Positions 24,167 through 35,840 of a stretch of 64,000 nucleotides of DNA are shown piece after piece. The DNA lies in contig NC_086384.1 of the NCBI RefSeq assembly GCF_036588685.1, forward strand, positions 9,190,195 to 9,254,194. The letters run 5' to 3'. The DNA is from Mytilus trossulus (lineage: Eukaryota; Mollusca; Bivalvia; Mytilida; Mytilidae). The position numbers and the translations under genes were made by a program. The notes under the pieces are model-generated. The model was not told where the DNA came from. It did not search any database and worked only from the letters and a program-made list of their open reading frames with translations. The first letter of the stretch is position 1; each line of letters opens with the position of its first letter.

Positions 24167-27100
24167 TAAGAAAATACCTTTATTAATTCCAACTGTTATT
24201 TCCAATAAAATTATGAACAGGTACCAAAACATTTCGACTGTTCTGTAATAAAATGTAATGTGAAATGACAGCCTGTTCTTGTTTACAGCATAAATATCTG
24301 CTTCAACAAATCGGTAATAAAAGTGTGACGTAAATAATATGGTCCCGTCATGACGAAATCATGAATTCATTGATTCCTGAAAAGATTGACGACCTCTTTT
24401 TATGCAGAAAAGAAAAAAAAATAATGGCAGACAGTAACCAAAGAAAAAACTCTGCATTGCTTGCACTTGGCGTAGACCAAGCACTTACAAAATATGTGTG
24501 AGTGTTCAATTCTACTCAAGTTTACAACGTGACATTTGGTTATAAATATTCATCTTCAAACAAAACTCCGGACTACATTTTAACGTTTCTTCATAGAAAT
24601 TTAGAACAAAATATATCATTTCAAATGGGACAGGAATACTAGTTCAATGCATGTATAGATAAGTATTTCTAAATGTAAATTCTGGTATATTAATAGATGC
24701 GAAAATATTAAAGTGCATGCGAAATAAAAAGTAAGATTTTGTAAGATGAAACATTTGAGGATGTCTACATTTATAGTATAACTTACATTATGAGGTTTAT
24801 ATGCCAAAATGGAAATGTGAATTATAAGCTTGAAATAAGCATCTATATATGTATAGTTAAATACTGGTTCAGAAAGGTCACTCGTCTAAGTTGTGCAAAT
24901 GTCCTTTGAAGTAATCTGTCGTGAGAGGCACATGTCTATAGTTTTGTCCCAATATCAGGACAAATAATTATACTTGTACCTCTCTAAGGATAGATTATCA
25001 ATAGTTGCTACTAGAAGTTAAAGAAGTAATAGTAGGTATTATGATTCAATGAAGTCAGTATTTATCCACCATCTTCCAGTCTGTCAACCACTAGTTTTTC
25101 ATTACATTTGTTTAGTTGTTATAATATTTTGGGACAATGGATTTAGACCTCTTGTTGTTTGTTTAAAAACTGCCAAAAATGCCACAAAATTAAACAGCTG
25201 TTTCTGAGGTCTTGTCGTTAAATACTTATGTACGAGCCGACTCTACCCTGAAAGATATTATTCTACAAAGTGCATCTTACAAAAATGTTAATATGTGTTG
25301 ATATATATTCGTTTCTCAAGCCTTAACTTTATTTGGTAAAAAAAACCCCAAACACATTTATATTTCATTTGGATATGTTTTTATCATCGTGACATCAGTG
25401 TTGACTTTTCTGCACTTATGACTTAACTTCTTCATTTATAAAAAAAAAGAAGATAAAAGTCTGAATTGACGTTTGTTTCTAGTTTTAAATGCTTCAATTT
25501 GTGTCTTGCCGGAGCATTCTATAGCTTACTTTACGGTACGGAACTTGCTCATTGTTGAAAAAGCTGTAAAAAATAAATTTTAATTTCGAACGCCAGCTCC
25601 GCGTTTCCTCTATAGAAATTCAAATAAAAATAGTTTTTAAAAGCCAAATAAAGTACGAATACGAAACGCATTGAGAACCCAAAATTAAAAAGGTTTTTCA
25701 AAATACAGCTACGGTAATCTATTCCTTTGGTAGAAAATCCTTAGTTGCTCCAGAAAAATAAGGTTTTGTAAACAGTTACTTTATAAATATATTGCTTTCG
25801 ATGATAATTCATGTCAAAAACAAAAGTGCTGGGCTTTTGGGGCTTAGTGTGACCTATACTTGTTTATATTCACGTCCTTTTATGTTGATAGCACTCAACA
25901 ACGAACAAATGATAATAACGAATAAAAACTATTCGACCTATCGATAAGGCAAGGTGAAGACTGATCCTCTATCATGACAAATAGAGAAGATAATAGACTT
26001 AGATTTAACGTTACTAGATGGAACTAGTCCATTTAAGTCCGAGTCAGTCTTTTATCAGGTAATATATATCTATGGGGACTACTGCGTTTTTACTTTGTAA
26101 GATATAGAATCACTTTGAATTACTGAGTAATTTCTTATTTCGACAACCAAAGGAAATATCGTTGGCGAGAATATACACGGTTTAAAAAGTATAATAAAAG
26201 ATATTTGATATTTTAAAGCTGCTAACAATAAAAAGAAAAGGAAACATGTACAAACACAGAACAAAACAAAACAAACAAATTAACAAATAATAAACATATG
26301 TATAGTTTGTCTAGTAACAAGATTAAATCTGTTGATACAATTTTTAATGTAATGTTGTGTACTATACTCCCCCCTTAAAAAAACCCCAACAAAACAACCC
26401 ACCAACGAATATCGTGATCAATGGCCTTGTACATGTTATTATAAGTGGTCATCCAGTTGATATTTTAACTTTGTATTTTATTTTAACTTTTGAGTCAACA
26501 ATACTATACTACCTACGGGCCACATTAAAATGCGTACGATTCACATAGAACCAAATAGTACACAATCATAACAAATAACCATATATCCACTCAATATTTT
26601 CTATGTCTTGGCAATACAAACAACCCAAAGACCAACTGTCAATTATCGTTTCATCTAGGCTTCTGGTAAGTGCACCACTAACAGCAATTCTGTCCTTTCG
26701 ACTAGTTTCCTAACTACAATAGAAGAACTTCATATTTTGTAAATAAGTATAATTAAAAGTTAAATCAATGCAATTTTCGTGTTAATACTCTTTAAGTTGA
26801 ATGTTGTAAACAAAAATGTTGCTGTTTAATGTCAGCTCTCGACACCACACCTTCCACATAATATTATCAAGTATATGGTTTTGCATAGTAAAATACGATC
26901 TTTTTTTTTTAATCAGGATAGAAATAATAGAAAAATGCACAATCACTATTCGTTGACGACATTTTGATTTAAATAATGAAGTATTTCCTAACAAAACTAC
27001 GGAAATCTAGAATATTACATATTAAGTAACTTATTGTAGGTTTTTTTTCTCTCTCTCTCGTATAATTCTGGAAGATGTGTCAGACATGATTACATTTAAA

Positions 27101-27570
27101 TCATAGTAGGTGAGGTATCATTTACTGAAAGTTTTCTTAGTTTATCTGTCTCTTTTCGTGAGTTTTTAACAGCGGTATACTACTGTTGTCTTTATTCATT
27201 ACGGTGCTTGATGTTAAGGTTTAACTTGTCCTGCATATAAAATAAATGTAACACAAAGATAGAATTCAACGAATCCAATATCAGAAATTCATCATTGAAA
27301 AATATGATTAAGTTGAATATTCTTTATCTTAAAACGAATGTTATATTAAGCTTTTCCAACATAAATAAGAATACGTGACACATACAGCCAGGTGATCACA
27401 GTATCACGTGAGGATCTGAAGTGTCAAAAAATAAGCTCACCGTTTCTGCGGTGGTGACCATTGTTCTAGATATCGCCTAGATAATTTATTTGTCTTGGAG
27501 ATAAACAAAACAAAAACAAAGCAAAACAAGTTAATAACAGTAATGAAATAGACTAAGTTCTTGTATTAAA
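24167..27570. other. Long stretch without a recognised gene
   Basis: AT-rich sequence with only short open frames. A short partial copy of the CTATGCGG-type repeat is seen near 25500-25560. On the plus strand near 24425 an ATG opens 25 codons (MADSNQRKNSALLALG...) with a GTGAGT donor in reach, but nothing confirms it as an exon. Confidence 0.4.
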
Positions 27571-27612
27571 TAAACTCATCAAAAATAACAGGACTAAATT
27601 TAATTTTGTATA

Positions 27613-27651
27613 TACGCAAGACGCGCGTTTCGTCTACAAAAGACTCATCAG
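27613..27651 (-). ncRNA. Hammerhead-ribozyme-like core, copy 1
   Basis: The minus strand reads CUGAUGA, a GUC/GAC stem II with a 7-base loop, GAAA, a CGC/GCG stem III with loop GCGUCUU, then UA as the cleavage dinucleotide. All hammerhead core positions (C3-A9, G12-A14, A15.1-U16.1, H17) are present. A convincing stem I was not found. Confidence 0.5.
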
Positions 27652-27975
27652 TGACGCTCGAATCCAAAAAAAAAAAAAGTCCAAATAAAGTACGAAGTTG
27701 AAGAGCTTTGAGGACCAAAATTCCTAAAGTTTTTGACAAATCCAACTAAGGTAATATGTGCCTGATGTAGAAAAACCTTCGTATTTCAAAAATTCAAATT
27801 TTTGTTAACAGTTAATTTATAAATATAACCATATCAATGTTAATTCATGTCAGCACAAAAAGTGCTTACTACTGGGCTGGTGATACCCTAGGGGAAATTA
27901 ATCCCCACCAGCAGTGGCATCAACCCAGTGGTTGTAAATGAACTCATCAAAGATACCAGGACTAAATTTTGTGTA

Positions 27976-28014
27976 TACGCAAGACGCGCGTTTCGTCTAC
28001 AAAAGACTCATCAG
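27976..28014 (-). ncRNA. Hammerhead-ribozyme-like core, copy 2
   Basis: Same 39-base core as copy 1, with stem III loop GCGUCUU and cleavage dinucleotide UA; all core bases intact on the minus strand. Confidence 0.5.
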
Positions 28015-28235
28015 TGACGCTCGAATCCAAAAAAATAAACGCCAAAATAAAGTACGAAGTTGAAGAACATTGAGGACCAAAATTTCTAAAAGTTTTGCCA
28101 AATCCAGCCCAAACCACGTTTTTCAAGCCTACTGTTTTGATTACATCTTTAAAAGGTGTGCATAAAATTGTACTACGTCAATATGACTTAAAAATTACTT
28201 AACATAACTAAGATACCAGGACTAAATTTTGTGTA

Positions 28236-28274
28236 TACGCCAGACGCGCGTTTCGTCTACAAAAGACTCATCAG
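28236..28274 (-). ncRNA. Hammerhead-ribozyme-like core, copy 3
   Basis: Intact core; stem III loop is GCGUCUG instead of GCGUCUU. Lies in the second unit of the 265-base direct repeat. Confidence 0.5.
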
Positions 28275-28497
28275 TGACGCTCGAATCCAAAAAAAATAAA
28301 AAGCCAAAATAAAGTATGAAGTTGAAGAACATTGAGGACCAAAATTTCTAAAAGTTTGGCCAAATCCAGCCCAAACCACGTTTTTCAAGCCTTCTGTTTT
28401 GATTACATCTTTTAAAGGTGTGCATAAAATTGTACTACGTCAATATGACTTAAAAATTACTTAACATAACTAAGATACCAGGACTAAATTTTGTATA

Positions 28498-28536
28498 TAC
28501 GCCAGACGCGCGTTTCGTCTACAAAAGACTCATCAG
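28498..28536 (-). ncRNA. Hammerhead-ribozyme-like core, copy 4
   Basis: Intact core with stem III loop GCGUCUG. It is followed immediately by the inverted part of the cluster. Confidence 0.5.
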
Positions 28537-28762
28537 TGACGCTCGAATCCACTGGGTCGATGCCACTGCTGGTAGGGATTAATTTCCCCGAGGGTATCAC
28601 TAGCCCAGTAGTCAGCACTGTTTGTGCTGACATGAATTAACATTGATATGGTTATATTTATAAATCAATTGTTAACAAAATTTTGAATTTTTGAAATATG
28701 AAGGCTTTTCTACCTCAGGCACAGATAACCTTAGCTGGATTTGTCAAAAAATATGCACATAG

Positions 28763-29187
28763 TATGAACTATTATGTTTATTGCAATTAAACAGCAAATA
28801 TTGTGTCGGCAAATTGTCTGTGCTGAAATTAAGTTGACAACACAAAATTCAATAATTACAGTTTTATTTCAAGGGGGTATATGTGCTTTATACAATCAAA
28901 CCTTAAAAGATTGAACCGTTTTATCACAAAGTAGTATATTTCTTTCGAAGGAACACAAGGCAGATAGTTTAAACATGAATAGTTATAATGAGACAAACGT
29001 TGAAAATATTCACACATATTGCTTCGTAATGACATATGATGATCTCAGTAGCATATACCATTGCTAAATATGTTTCTCGATAAAAACGCCCTCTTCTTTA
29101 ATTATGAACTATTATGTTTATTGCAATTAAACAGCAAATATTGTGTCGGCAAATTGTCTATGCTGAAATTAAGTTGACAACACAAAA
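28763..29187. repeat. 85-base direct repeat pair, 340 bases apart
   Basis: Positions 28763-28847 and 29103-29187 are nearly identical (shared GCAATTAAACAGCAAATATT and GTGTCGGCAAATTGTCT), with one visible base difference. The 255 bases between hold no recognised feature. It could be a short element with direct termini or a local duplication. Confidence 0.7.
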
Positions 29188-30900
29188 CATGAGCTACATA
29201 AAGTTTGAGCTAGGCATCGATGACAAAACATATGTTGACACCCCAACATATGATTGTAATCTGTTGATGGCAAACACTAAGCTGAAATAGATACAGGAAA
29301 ATGTTATGAAATACATGTCGCAAAAGGCGAAGATTTTTTATTTCTTGAAGACAAATAGAAATCCATAAACATTGAAGCAAAGGAATTGCTAAATTATGCC
29401 GTATAAGCTACTTTTAAACGGATAATATGAATCTCGGTTGACGCAATGTCCTAGTCTGTGTCTTTGACTCCACTATACACTAGTAAATGAATTTGAGTTT
29501 TTTTTTGTCATTTTAATTTACATAAGAATGTATAAACTAAACTTTGTCAGATGAAAAGGTCCAATTTGGACGACAAATTTCAGCTTTTATTGCTCCGCTT
29601 GGCTATGAAAAATATAAAATAAACAATCGCACCAACCTTGCACCAAAAAGATTTTTTATCCGAAGTTTGATATGTATGAACTTGTCAAAATGTTAAAATT
29701 TCTAATTGGTGCAAGCATGGTGCGATGGTCAAAATTTAGAAAAACCATCAAATTTTCGGTATTTTTGCTTATTTTCCCAATAATGACGTCATTTGCACCT
29801 ACCATTGTGACGTCATTGAACCATTTTTAGTTAAATAAAAACATTTTTTTTAAATCATTTACTCATATTCTATTAATTTATGGAGAAAAATCTGCTCTGT
29901 TAGAATTTTTATCATCTTGTAAATCTGGGGCCATTTTAGGCCATTAAAGCCCCTACTCCTTTCTCAGTCAAATTCAGTCTTGAGTCAATTTTCAAACTTA
30001 TCCATTGCAGTAAATTCATGACTGTTGAGACTTGCAGTCATTTCAGTTATGTTAATTTAAGTAACTTGTAAGTCATTTCTGTCGAATATTGGTATGTACA
30101 AGTAAATAACAACTACTTGTACTGTGTGCACATAGACTGAATATATAGTATTGTCTGTAAACAAAATGTCTTAACAGTACTGAATTTACCGCGATATTTG
30201 AGTCTAAAATTGACCGAAAGACTGAAAGTGGCTTATTAATTCAGAGCTGTTCCGATTAAAATGACAGTTTTTAATCATATTTAGTTTACTATTGCTAGTT
30301 TCTAATGAAAAATTATAACATTTACAAAGATGCGTTACAATCAATATATTCGCCGCAGACTCGTCCTTTTGCTTGATGTATCAAAATAGATCTGTTTGAA
30401 GTGCTGAAAGAATCCAAGAAAAGATAGTAATCATTTTACATTTCTAATCAAAAAGTTAACACAAAAGCGAGCATTTTACTAATTCAGCTACATTTAAAAA
30501 TTATCAGCTCATCCGTTTGTTTTGATATATTTAGTAGTATATCTATGTTATACAGCAAGAGCCAACTTTTATATCTAAATTGATTAAACATGAAGTAACA
30601 ATTGCCTCATAAGGTACTTTAGTTATCTTGATTTCATTGAAAGAAGCCACTGCTTTTGTGGATGTTATAGATTCATAGAGCCGAAGAATGAACAAACTGA
30701 ATAGCGGACACACTTAAGTAGATTTTCTATGCAGGAAGTTACAATTTTGGCATTTTTGTAGACTTTGAGTCGGATAGTTAACATTGGTTGATTGATTATT
30801 TTGTGTTTTAACATCACTTTTGGGCTATTTTGTAACGGTCAGTTTTTATTGTAGAGGAAACCGGAGTGCCCGGAGAAAGCAACCGACCTTCGATTGGAAT
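29188..30900. other. No gene recognised; paired CRE palindromes and a hairpin
   Basis: Two perfect TGACGTCA sites lie at 29784-29791 and 29808-29815. Upstream, 29627-29648 and 29705-29726 are imperfect inverted repeats (GCACCA..CTTGCACCA). No exon was recognised. Confidence 0.45.
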
Positions 30901-30923
30901 AGGTACCAGGATTATAATTTAGT

Positions 30924-30962
30924 ACGCCAGACGCGCGTTTCGTCTAAATAAGACTCATCAGT
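30924..30962 (-). ncRNA. Hammerhead-ribozyme-like core, copy 5
   Basis: Intact core on the minus strand with stem II loop UUAUUUA and stem III loop GCGUCUG. The flanking GGTACC end of the dispersed repeat is present at 30902-30907. Confidence 0.5.
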
Positions 30963-31049
30963 GACGCTCATATCAAAGACGTCATCAAATATTCTTGTGA
31001 CAAGTATTGATATAAAGACTGATCGCTGTGTGTATTGTATCACTATGTA

Positions 31050-31154
31050 TTATGCAAGATAGAAGGACTGTTTGTCCAAATTAACCTTGGTCAATGTTTT
31101 ATTATGTAAGATATAAGGACTGTTTGTCCAGATAAACCTTGGTCAATGTTGTTT
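31050..31154. repeat. 52-base tandem duplication
   Basis: Two adjacent copies of a unit containing AAGGACTGTTTGTCCA and ACCTTGGTCAATGTT, starting at 31050 and 31102. No coding content. Confidence 0.75.
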
Positions 31155-31938
31155 ACCTTGTTTCCATCTAATTCCCTTGAACTTTCAGCAGGGTTATTAT
31201 TTATGTAATATTGCTGAACCTTTCAAATTACAGTTTTCCTCATTCATTATAGTTGCTGATACGTACTCTATATTATTTTGAAACTTAAAACATTTTCTGA
31301 ACTAATATCTAATTTCACAGAAAGGAATTAATTAAAATTCTTCGATTTACTAACTACATGTAAGTACCACTTGAAGTTAGTTTACACACTTTTGTTTCGT
31401 TCATTCTGCTTCTTCGGAGAAAACAAATGAATAAAAGTACAAAAAGAATTGCGACGAAATTGTATATACTAAACGTAGAATTATATAAAGGTAAATCAGA
31501 TATAATACAACGACCACTTTCTCTTATCGATGCAATTATTGCCTATTTTTGGATTTTTTCCCCACAAAAGTGTCACCGGGAGCAGTGGTGCTAATTAATG
31601 CATTAGAAAGAATCTATTATCTTTCTATGGATTTTCCCCCGTTGGAATGTATTCTTAGGTACAAAAATGAACCACTAGGATTTGACCCTGCGATTGTTTT
31701 ATGAAAATTTGGCTATGATTTAAAACTTCACGCAGTTATCAAATAGTTAATTTCTATAAATGTTGGCTTTTGTTTTTGTTGTACTTCAGTGCTTCTGTTG
31801 TTCCGTTGTTTTTCTCTTATAATTGATGGGTTTTCCTCGGTCTTAATTTGTAACTCGGATTTGTTTCACAAATATTATAAAGTAAAAACATATTTTCATA
31901 AAAAAACATTATGCATTTATTTACCATAAAATATTGCA

Positions 31939-31944
<6 letters not shown>

Positions 31945-31972
<28 letters not shown>
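31945..31972 (+). repeat. 28-base G homopolymer
   Basis: An uninterrupted run of 28 G follows AAAAAGA. It is capable of G-quadruplex formation, and its true length is likely to be unreliable in any assembly. Confidence 0.9.
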
Positions 31973-31976
<4 letters not shown>

Positions 31977-32077
31977 AATGTCGCATATCCCCCAAAATTT
32001 GGATCAAACAAGAATTTCAATGCCATTGAGTGATACCTTTTCAAATAGTTATCAAAAGTACCAGGATTATAATTTCA

Positions 32078-32116
32078 TACGCCAGACGCGCGTTTCGTCT
32101 ACATAAGACTCATCAG
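32078..32116 (-). ncRNA. Hammerhead-ribozyme-like core, copy 6
   Basis: Intact core on the minus strand; stem II loop UUAUGUA, stem III loop GCGUCUG, cleavage dinucleotide UA. Confidence 0.5.
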
Positions 32117-32433
32117 TGACGCTCAGATCAAAATAGTGAAAAAGCCAAAACATATACAAAGTTGAAGAGCATTGAGGACCAAAAATTCCAAAAAGTTGTG
32201 CCAAATACGGCTAAGGTAATCTACTCCTGGGGTAAGAAAATCCTTAGTTTTTCGAAAAGTTCAAAGTTTTGTAAACAGAAAATTTATAAAAATGACCATA
32301 TAATTGATATTCATGTCAACACCGAAGTGCTGACTACTGGGCTGGTGATACCCTCGGGGACGAAACGTCCACCAGCAGTGGCATCGACCCAGTGGTGTAA
32401 ATAGTTATCAAAAGTACCAGGATTATAATTTCA

Positions 32434-32472
32434 TACGCCAGACGCGCGTTTCGTCTACATAAGACTCGTCAG
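32434..32472 (-). ncRNA. Hammerhead-ribozyme-like core, copy 7 (U7C)
   Basis: The core reads CUGACGA instead of CUGAUGA. Position 7 is the one free position in the hammerhead core, so the consensus still holds. Stems II and III are unchanged. Confidence 0.5.
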
Positions 32473-32839
32473 TGACGCTCAGATCAAAATAGTGAAAAAG
32501 CCAAAACATATACAAAAACTGTTGACATTAATCTACCTAATGGTAAAAAAAAAGATGATGTCTTTTCACTTAGTTTTCGTAAAATTTAATCACAAAGTTA
32601 GTGCGACAAAAAGTTGCAAATAATTGCCAGACCAATGTTTGGTATAGATATGCAAATACGGACTGTCAGACAGGAAATAGCCTATATTACACACATTACA
32701 TAATCTTTATATAAACCAAATATGAAGGCTATTAGATTACCTTAGCCGTATTTGGCATTACTTTTTTGGAATTTTTGGTCCTCAATGCTCTTCAACTTTG
32801 TGCTTGTTTGGTTTTATAACTATTTTGATCTAAGCGTCA

Positions 32840-32878
32840 CTGATGAGTCTTATGTAGACGAAACGCGCGTCTGGCGTA
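32840..32878 (+). ncRNA. Hammerhead-ribozyme-like core, copy 8
   Basis: The only intact core on the plus strand. A weak candidate for distal stem I pairing is AUCUAA at about 32828 with UUAGAU at about 32903; other copies do not share it. Confidence 0.5.
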
Positions 32879-32997
32879 TTAAATTATAATCCTGGTACCT
32901 TAGATAACTATTTAATCCTCAGCTACCCAAAAATTAATTTTATTGCACACTAGCTTTCATATTTGAAAAATACAAAGGGCCAAAATGCGAAAATTTA

Positions 32998-33170
32998 AGA
33001 AGAGATGATTTTAACTTCACCATTTAGAACTCTTGGTTTAATAGCTTCCTTGCGAGCAGCAATCCTCTATCAATGAAATCATGATAGGAAATACAAGCAT
33101 GGGAATATAGTATCAATTGGGAGATGTATACTCCGTATATAGGCGCTGCTGGAATGTTGCTACATAGAAA
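32998..33170 (-). mobile_element. Fragment of the Penelope-like element
   Basis: About 170 bases match 14784-14950 of the larger Penelope copy (shared TCTTGGTTTAATAGCTTCCTT, split by small changes, and GGGAGATGTATACTCCGTAT-like sequence). It covers the segment encoding [16 protein letters not shown] and downstream. A dead relic. Confidence 0.75.
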
Positions 33171-33339
33171 TTGAAAACGGACTTATTACAGGACAGTTTA
33201 AGAAAATATGGTGGGTTGAAAACTGGTTTAAATAAGTAGCCAAATATCCCACTTATATGGTAAGCTATGAAAATTTATATATTTAACTGTTTTAGTACTT
33301 GACTTGTTTAATCTTGATTTCTGAAATAAACTGTTATCA

Positions 33340-34090
33340 CAGAGATATGTCTCGCCTTTTTGTAATTTTGATTATGCAAATGCTGAAAGTCAAATAGCAA
33401 TACTCTAACATCTTACACAAGTTATGAAAAATTCAAAGTTAATGAACCATGACTGAGTTATATGGCTAAACAATCTCCATAAATGAAAAATGTGCCAATG
33501 CTAATACAACTGCATACCAAATACCATTGACTTTTTATAAGATTTTATAAGTCGTTCCTAAATCTAAATACAAACATTACCTTGATAACTATGTAAAAGT
33601 TTCAAAGTCAATGAACCATGAAGCAGGGGTGGGGCTATATAATCTCCATGGAAACAATACTTGCAAATGCCAATAATTTTGTATACCAAATATCAATGAC
33701 TTAACAGAAGCAGTTCATCTTAAACTGATCTAATCACAAACTAATACATGTAAACAGAGATAAGTTTTAAAGTCAATAAACCACAACTGAGGGGCAAGGC
33801 CAAATATTCTCCATGGAAATGAGATATGCCAAAGGTTAAACAACTGAATACCAATTAACATTCCCTCTGAACTGACCTAATCACAAACTAAAACATAATA
33901 ACTTTTAAAAAAACCCCAGGCAATTGACCATGACTAAGGGGGCTGAACTAAATTATCTTATTGACCTACCACTTGTTGTTCACCATAAACTAGACCTAAT
34001 CACACAATTATATTGTTGAAGCCGTAAACGCCAACACCAGAAACAACATACCTATGTCTCTCTTTTTGACTCCGTCAAGGCGAGACAAAA
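33340..34090 (+). mobile_element. Non-autonomous element with TGTCTCGCCTT inverted ends
   Basis: The left end TGTCTCGCCTT (33348) is matched by AAGGCGAGACA (to 34086), giving an 11-base terminal inverted repeat. The body has about four diverged copies of a unit with AATGAACCATGA and ATCTCCATGGAAA. The 108-residue minus frame inside is not a gene. Confidence 0.65.
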
Positions 34091-35079
34091 ATAATGTATC
34101 AATTTTTGTTTTGGGTTGCTTAAATTTTATTCTCGATACACATTTACCTCTCCCACCTAAGGTAAATAAAGGCAACAAAGTATAAAAACTAATAATTGCT
34201 GATAGTAAGTGAGGAACAGCCAAATGTAATGGTGGCAAATAAACATTGAACATGAGGTGAAGTGAAAATAAGATCTGACTGAAAACATTTTCTTCTCTAC
34301 TCCTCAACATAGACCCAGTAATGGTCACTGCCATTATAAATCAAATACTCTCCATGAAACTTCATTAATGACCTGCTGCCATTTATTAATCAAAGCGCTG
34401 TAAGCACTGTAGGCAGTTAACCAAGAACCAAGGCAAACATAATTATGAAAACTGTGGCAATGTTGCTTCAACTCTTTTTAAAGATTTAAAAGAACAAACA
34501 TTAAACATTCATATATAATTGTACATTTATGTTCATTTAATGAATTAATCATTAAGGCAAATAGTTCATATTTTATCAAGGTTTTCAATAGCAATGCGTG
34601 ACATGACCATGAATGGTCCTGCATCTTTCATGAGTCAGCAGTGGTACAAATTTGCAATGATTGCAGTTCTTCTAGTTGATCCTAATTGTTCGTATTAGTT
34701 GACTGTTAGTGGTTCAAGTTGACTTTAGTACGAGATTGTAAAAGTATGAATGGACTTGCTTCCCTGGAAAGAAAACGAAGTGTGTGTTGTATAGTACAAA
34801 AGTTACAAATCAGACAAATGTTTACTACTACAAGGATCAACGGTGAGGTCTGACTGACCTGTCCATTGTAAATGTAAATGACTCCCACCTTCACCCCAAG
34901 TCCATAATGTCTATGTTTGGAATAAAATGACAGGTGTTAGGGTCCAGCAAAGTGATATGCATATGTGTCGCCTATGAGATTGACCTTGTATGTCATTCAA
35001 TCTTTTTTGAAATGACAAACAGGAATGAATATGGTTTAGGCGTTGATATCTCAATCTTTTACAAGTTCTCAAAACACAC

Positions 35080-35840
35080 ACAAGAGGATGTGGGTGACCC
35101 TAGGGACTACCCCTATTTTTCATTTGATTTTTTATATTGTCCCATACATGAATATATATGGTTTATGTGTGGGGATTTAGACCGTTATCAAGTTTTCAAA
35201 CAGGAGGGGTGGGGCCCCAGTGACTTCCCCTATATTTCATTTGATTTGTTATATTGTCCAATACATAAATATATATGGTTGAGGGGTGGGGATCTCACCT
35301 GTTTCTAAGTTATCAAACCGGAGTGAGTAGGGAGACCCTAAGGACTCTCCCTATATTTCATTTGATTAGTTCTCATACATGAATATATATGGTTTAATTT
35401 AAAGGTGAGCTCGACTGTTTCCAATTTCTCAATCAGGAGGGTAAGGTGAATGCAGGGACTCCCCCTATATTTCAGTTAATTTAGAATTGGGGATCCCATC
35501 TGTTTCAAAGTTCTTAAATATGAGGAGTAGGGTGACCACAGGGACTTCCCCTATATTTCATTTGTTTTGTTATGTAGTCTTATATATGAATATATATGGT
35601 CAAGGGGTGATGCTCTGGGATTTTTCCAAGTTCTCAAACAAGAGGATGTACAGTGACCATAGGGACCCCTTATAATTCATTTTATTTGTAATATTGTCCC
35701 ATACATAAATATATATTGTTTAAGATTGTGTATCTCGACCGTTAATTCTCCCACGACCTCCACCTATATTTCATATGATTTGTTATATTGTCCCATACAT
35801 GAATATATATGGTTTAGGGCAGGGGATCTTGACACCATTA
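35080..35840 (+). repeat. Tandem array, about seven ~115-base units
   Basis: Units share CCCTATATTTCATTTGATTT, ATATTGTCCCATACATGAAT and GAATATATATGGTTTAGG at about 35111, 35231, 35352, 35467, 35554, 35673 and 35767. The 124-, 62- and 69-residue frames here are repeat translations and are rejected as genes. Confidence 0.8.

Larger units (their letters stand above)
27571..28750 (-). repeat. Cluster of ribozyme-bearing dispersed repeats
   Basis: Four minus-oriented copies of the ACGCGCGTTTCGTCTAC repeat lie here, the middle ones in a roughly 265-base direct repeat (shared phrase AACCACGTTTTTCAAGCC at about 28105 and 28374). The segment 27730-27935 recurs inverted at 28553-28750 (shared AGTGCTTACTACTGGGCTGG-type sequence), so the cluster is closed by an opposing copy. 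Confidence 0.8.
32055..32925. repeat. Three copies of the ribozyme-bearing repeat, last one inverted
   Basis: Copies at about 32055-32140 and 32415-32500 are minus-oriented; the one at about 32740-32905 is plus-oriented. Between them lies the ACCAGCAGTGGCATCGACCC segment also seen at 7.7 and 28.5 kb. The 80-residue frame at 32162-32404 comes from this repeat. Confidence 0.8.
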
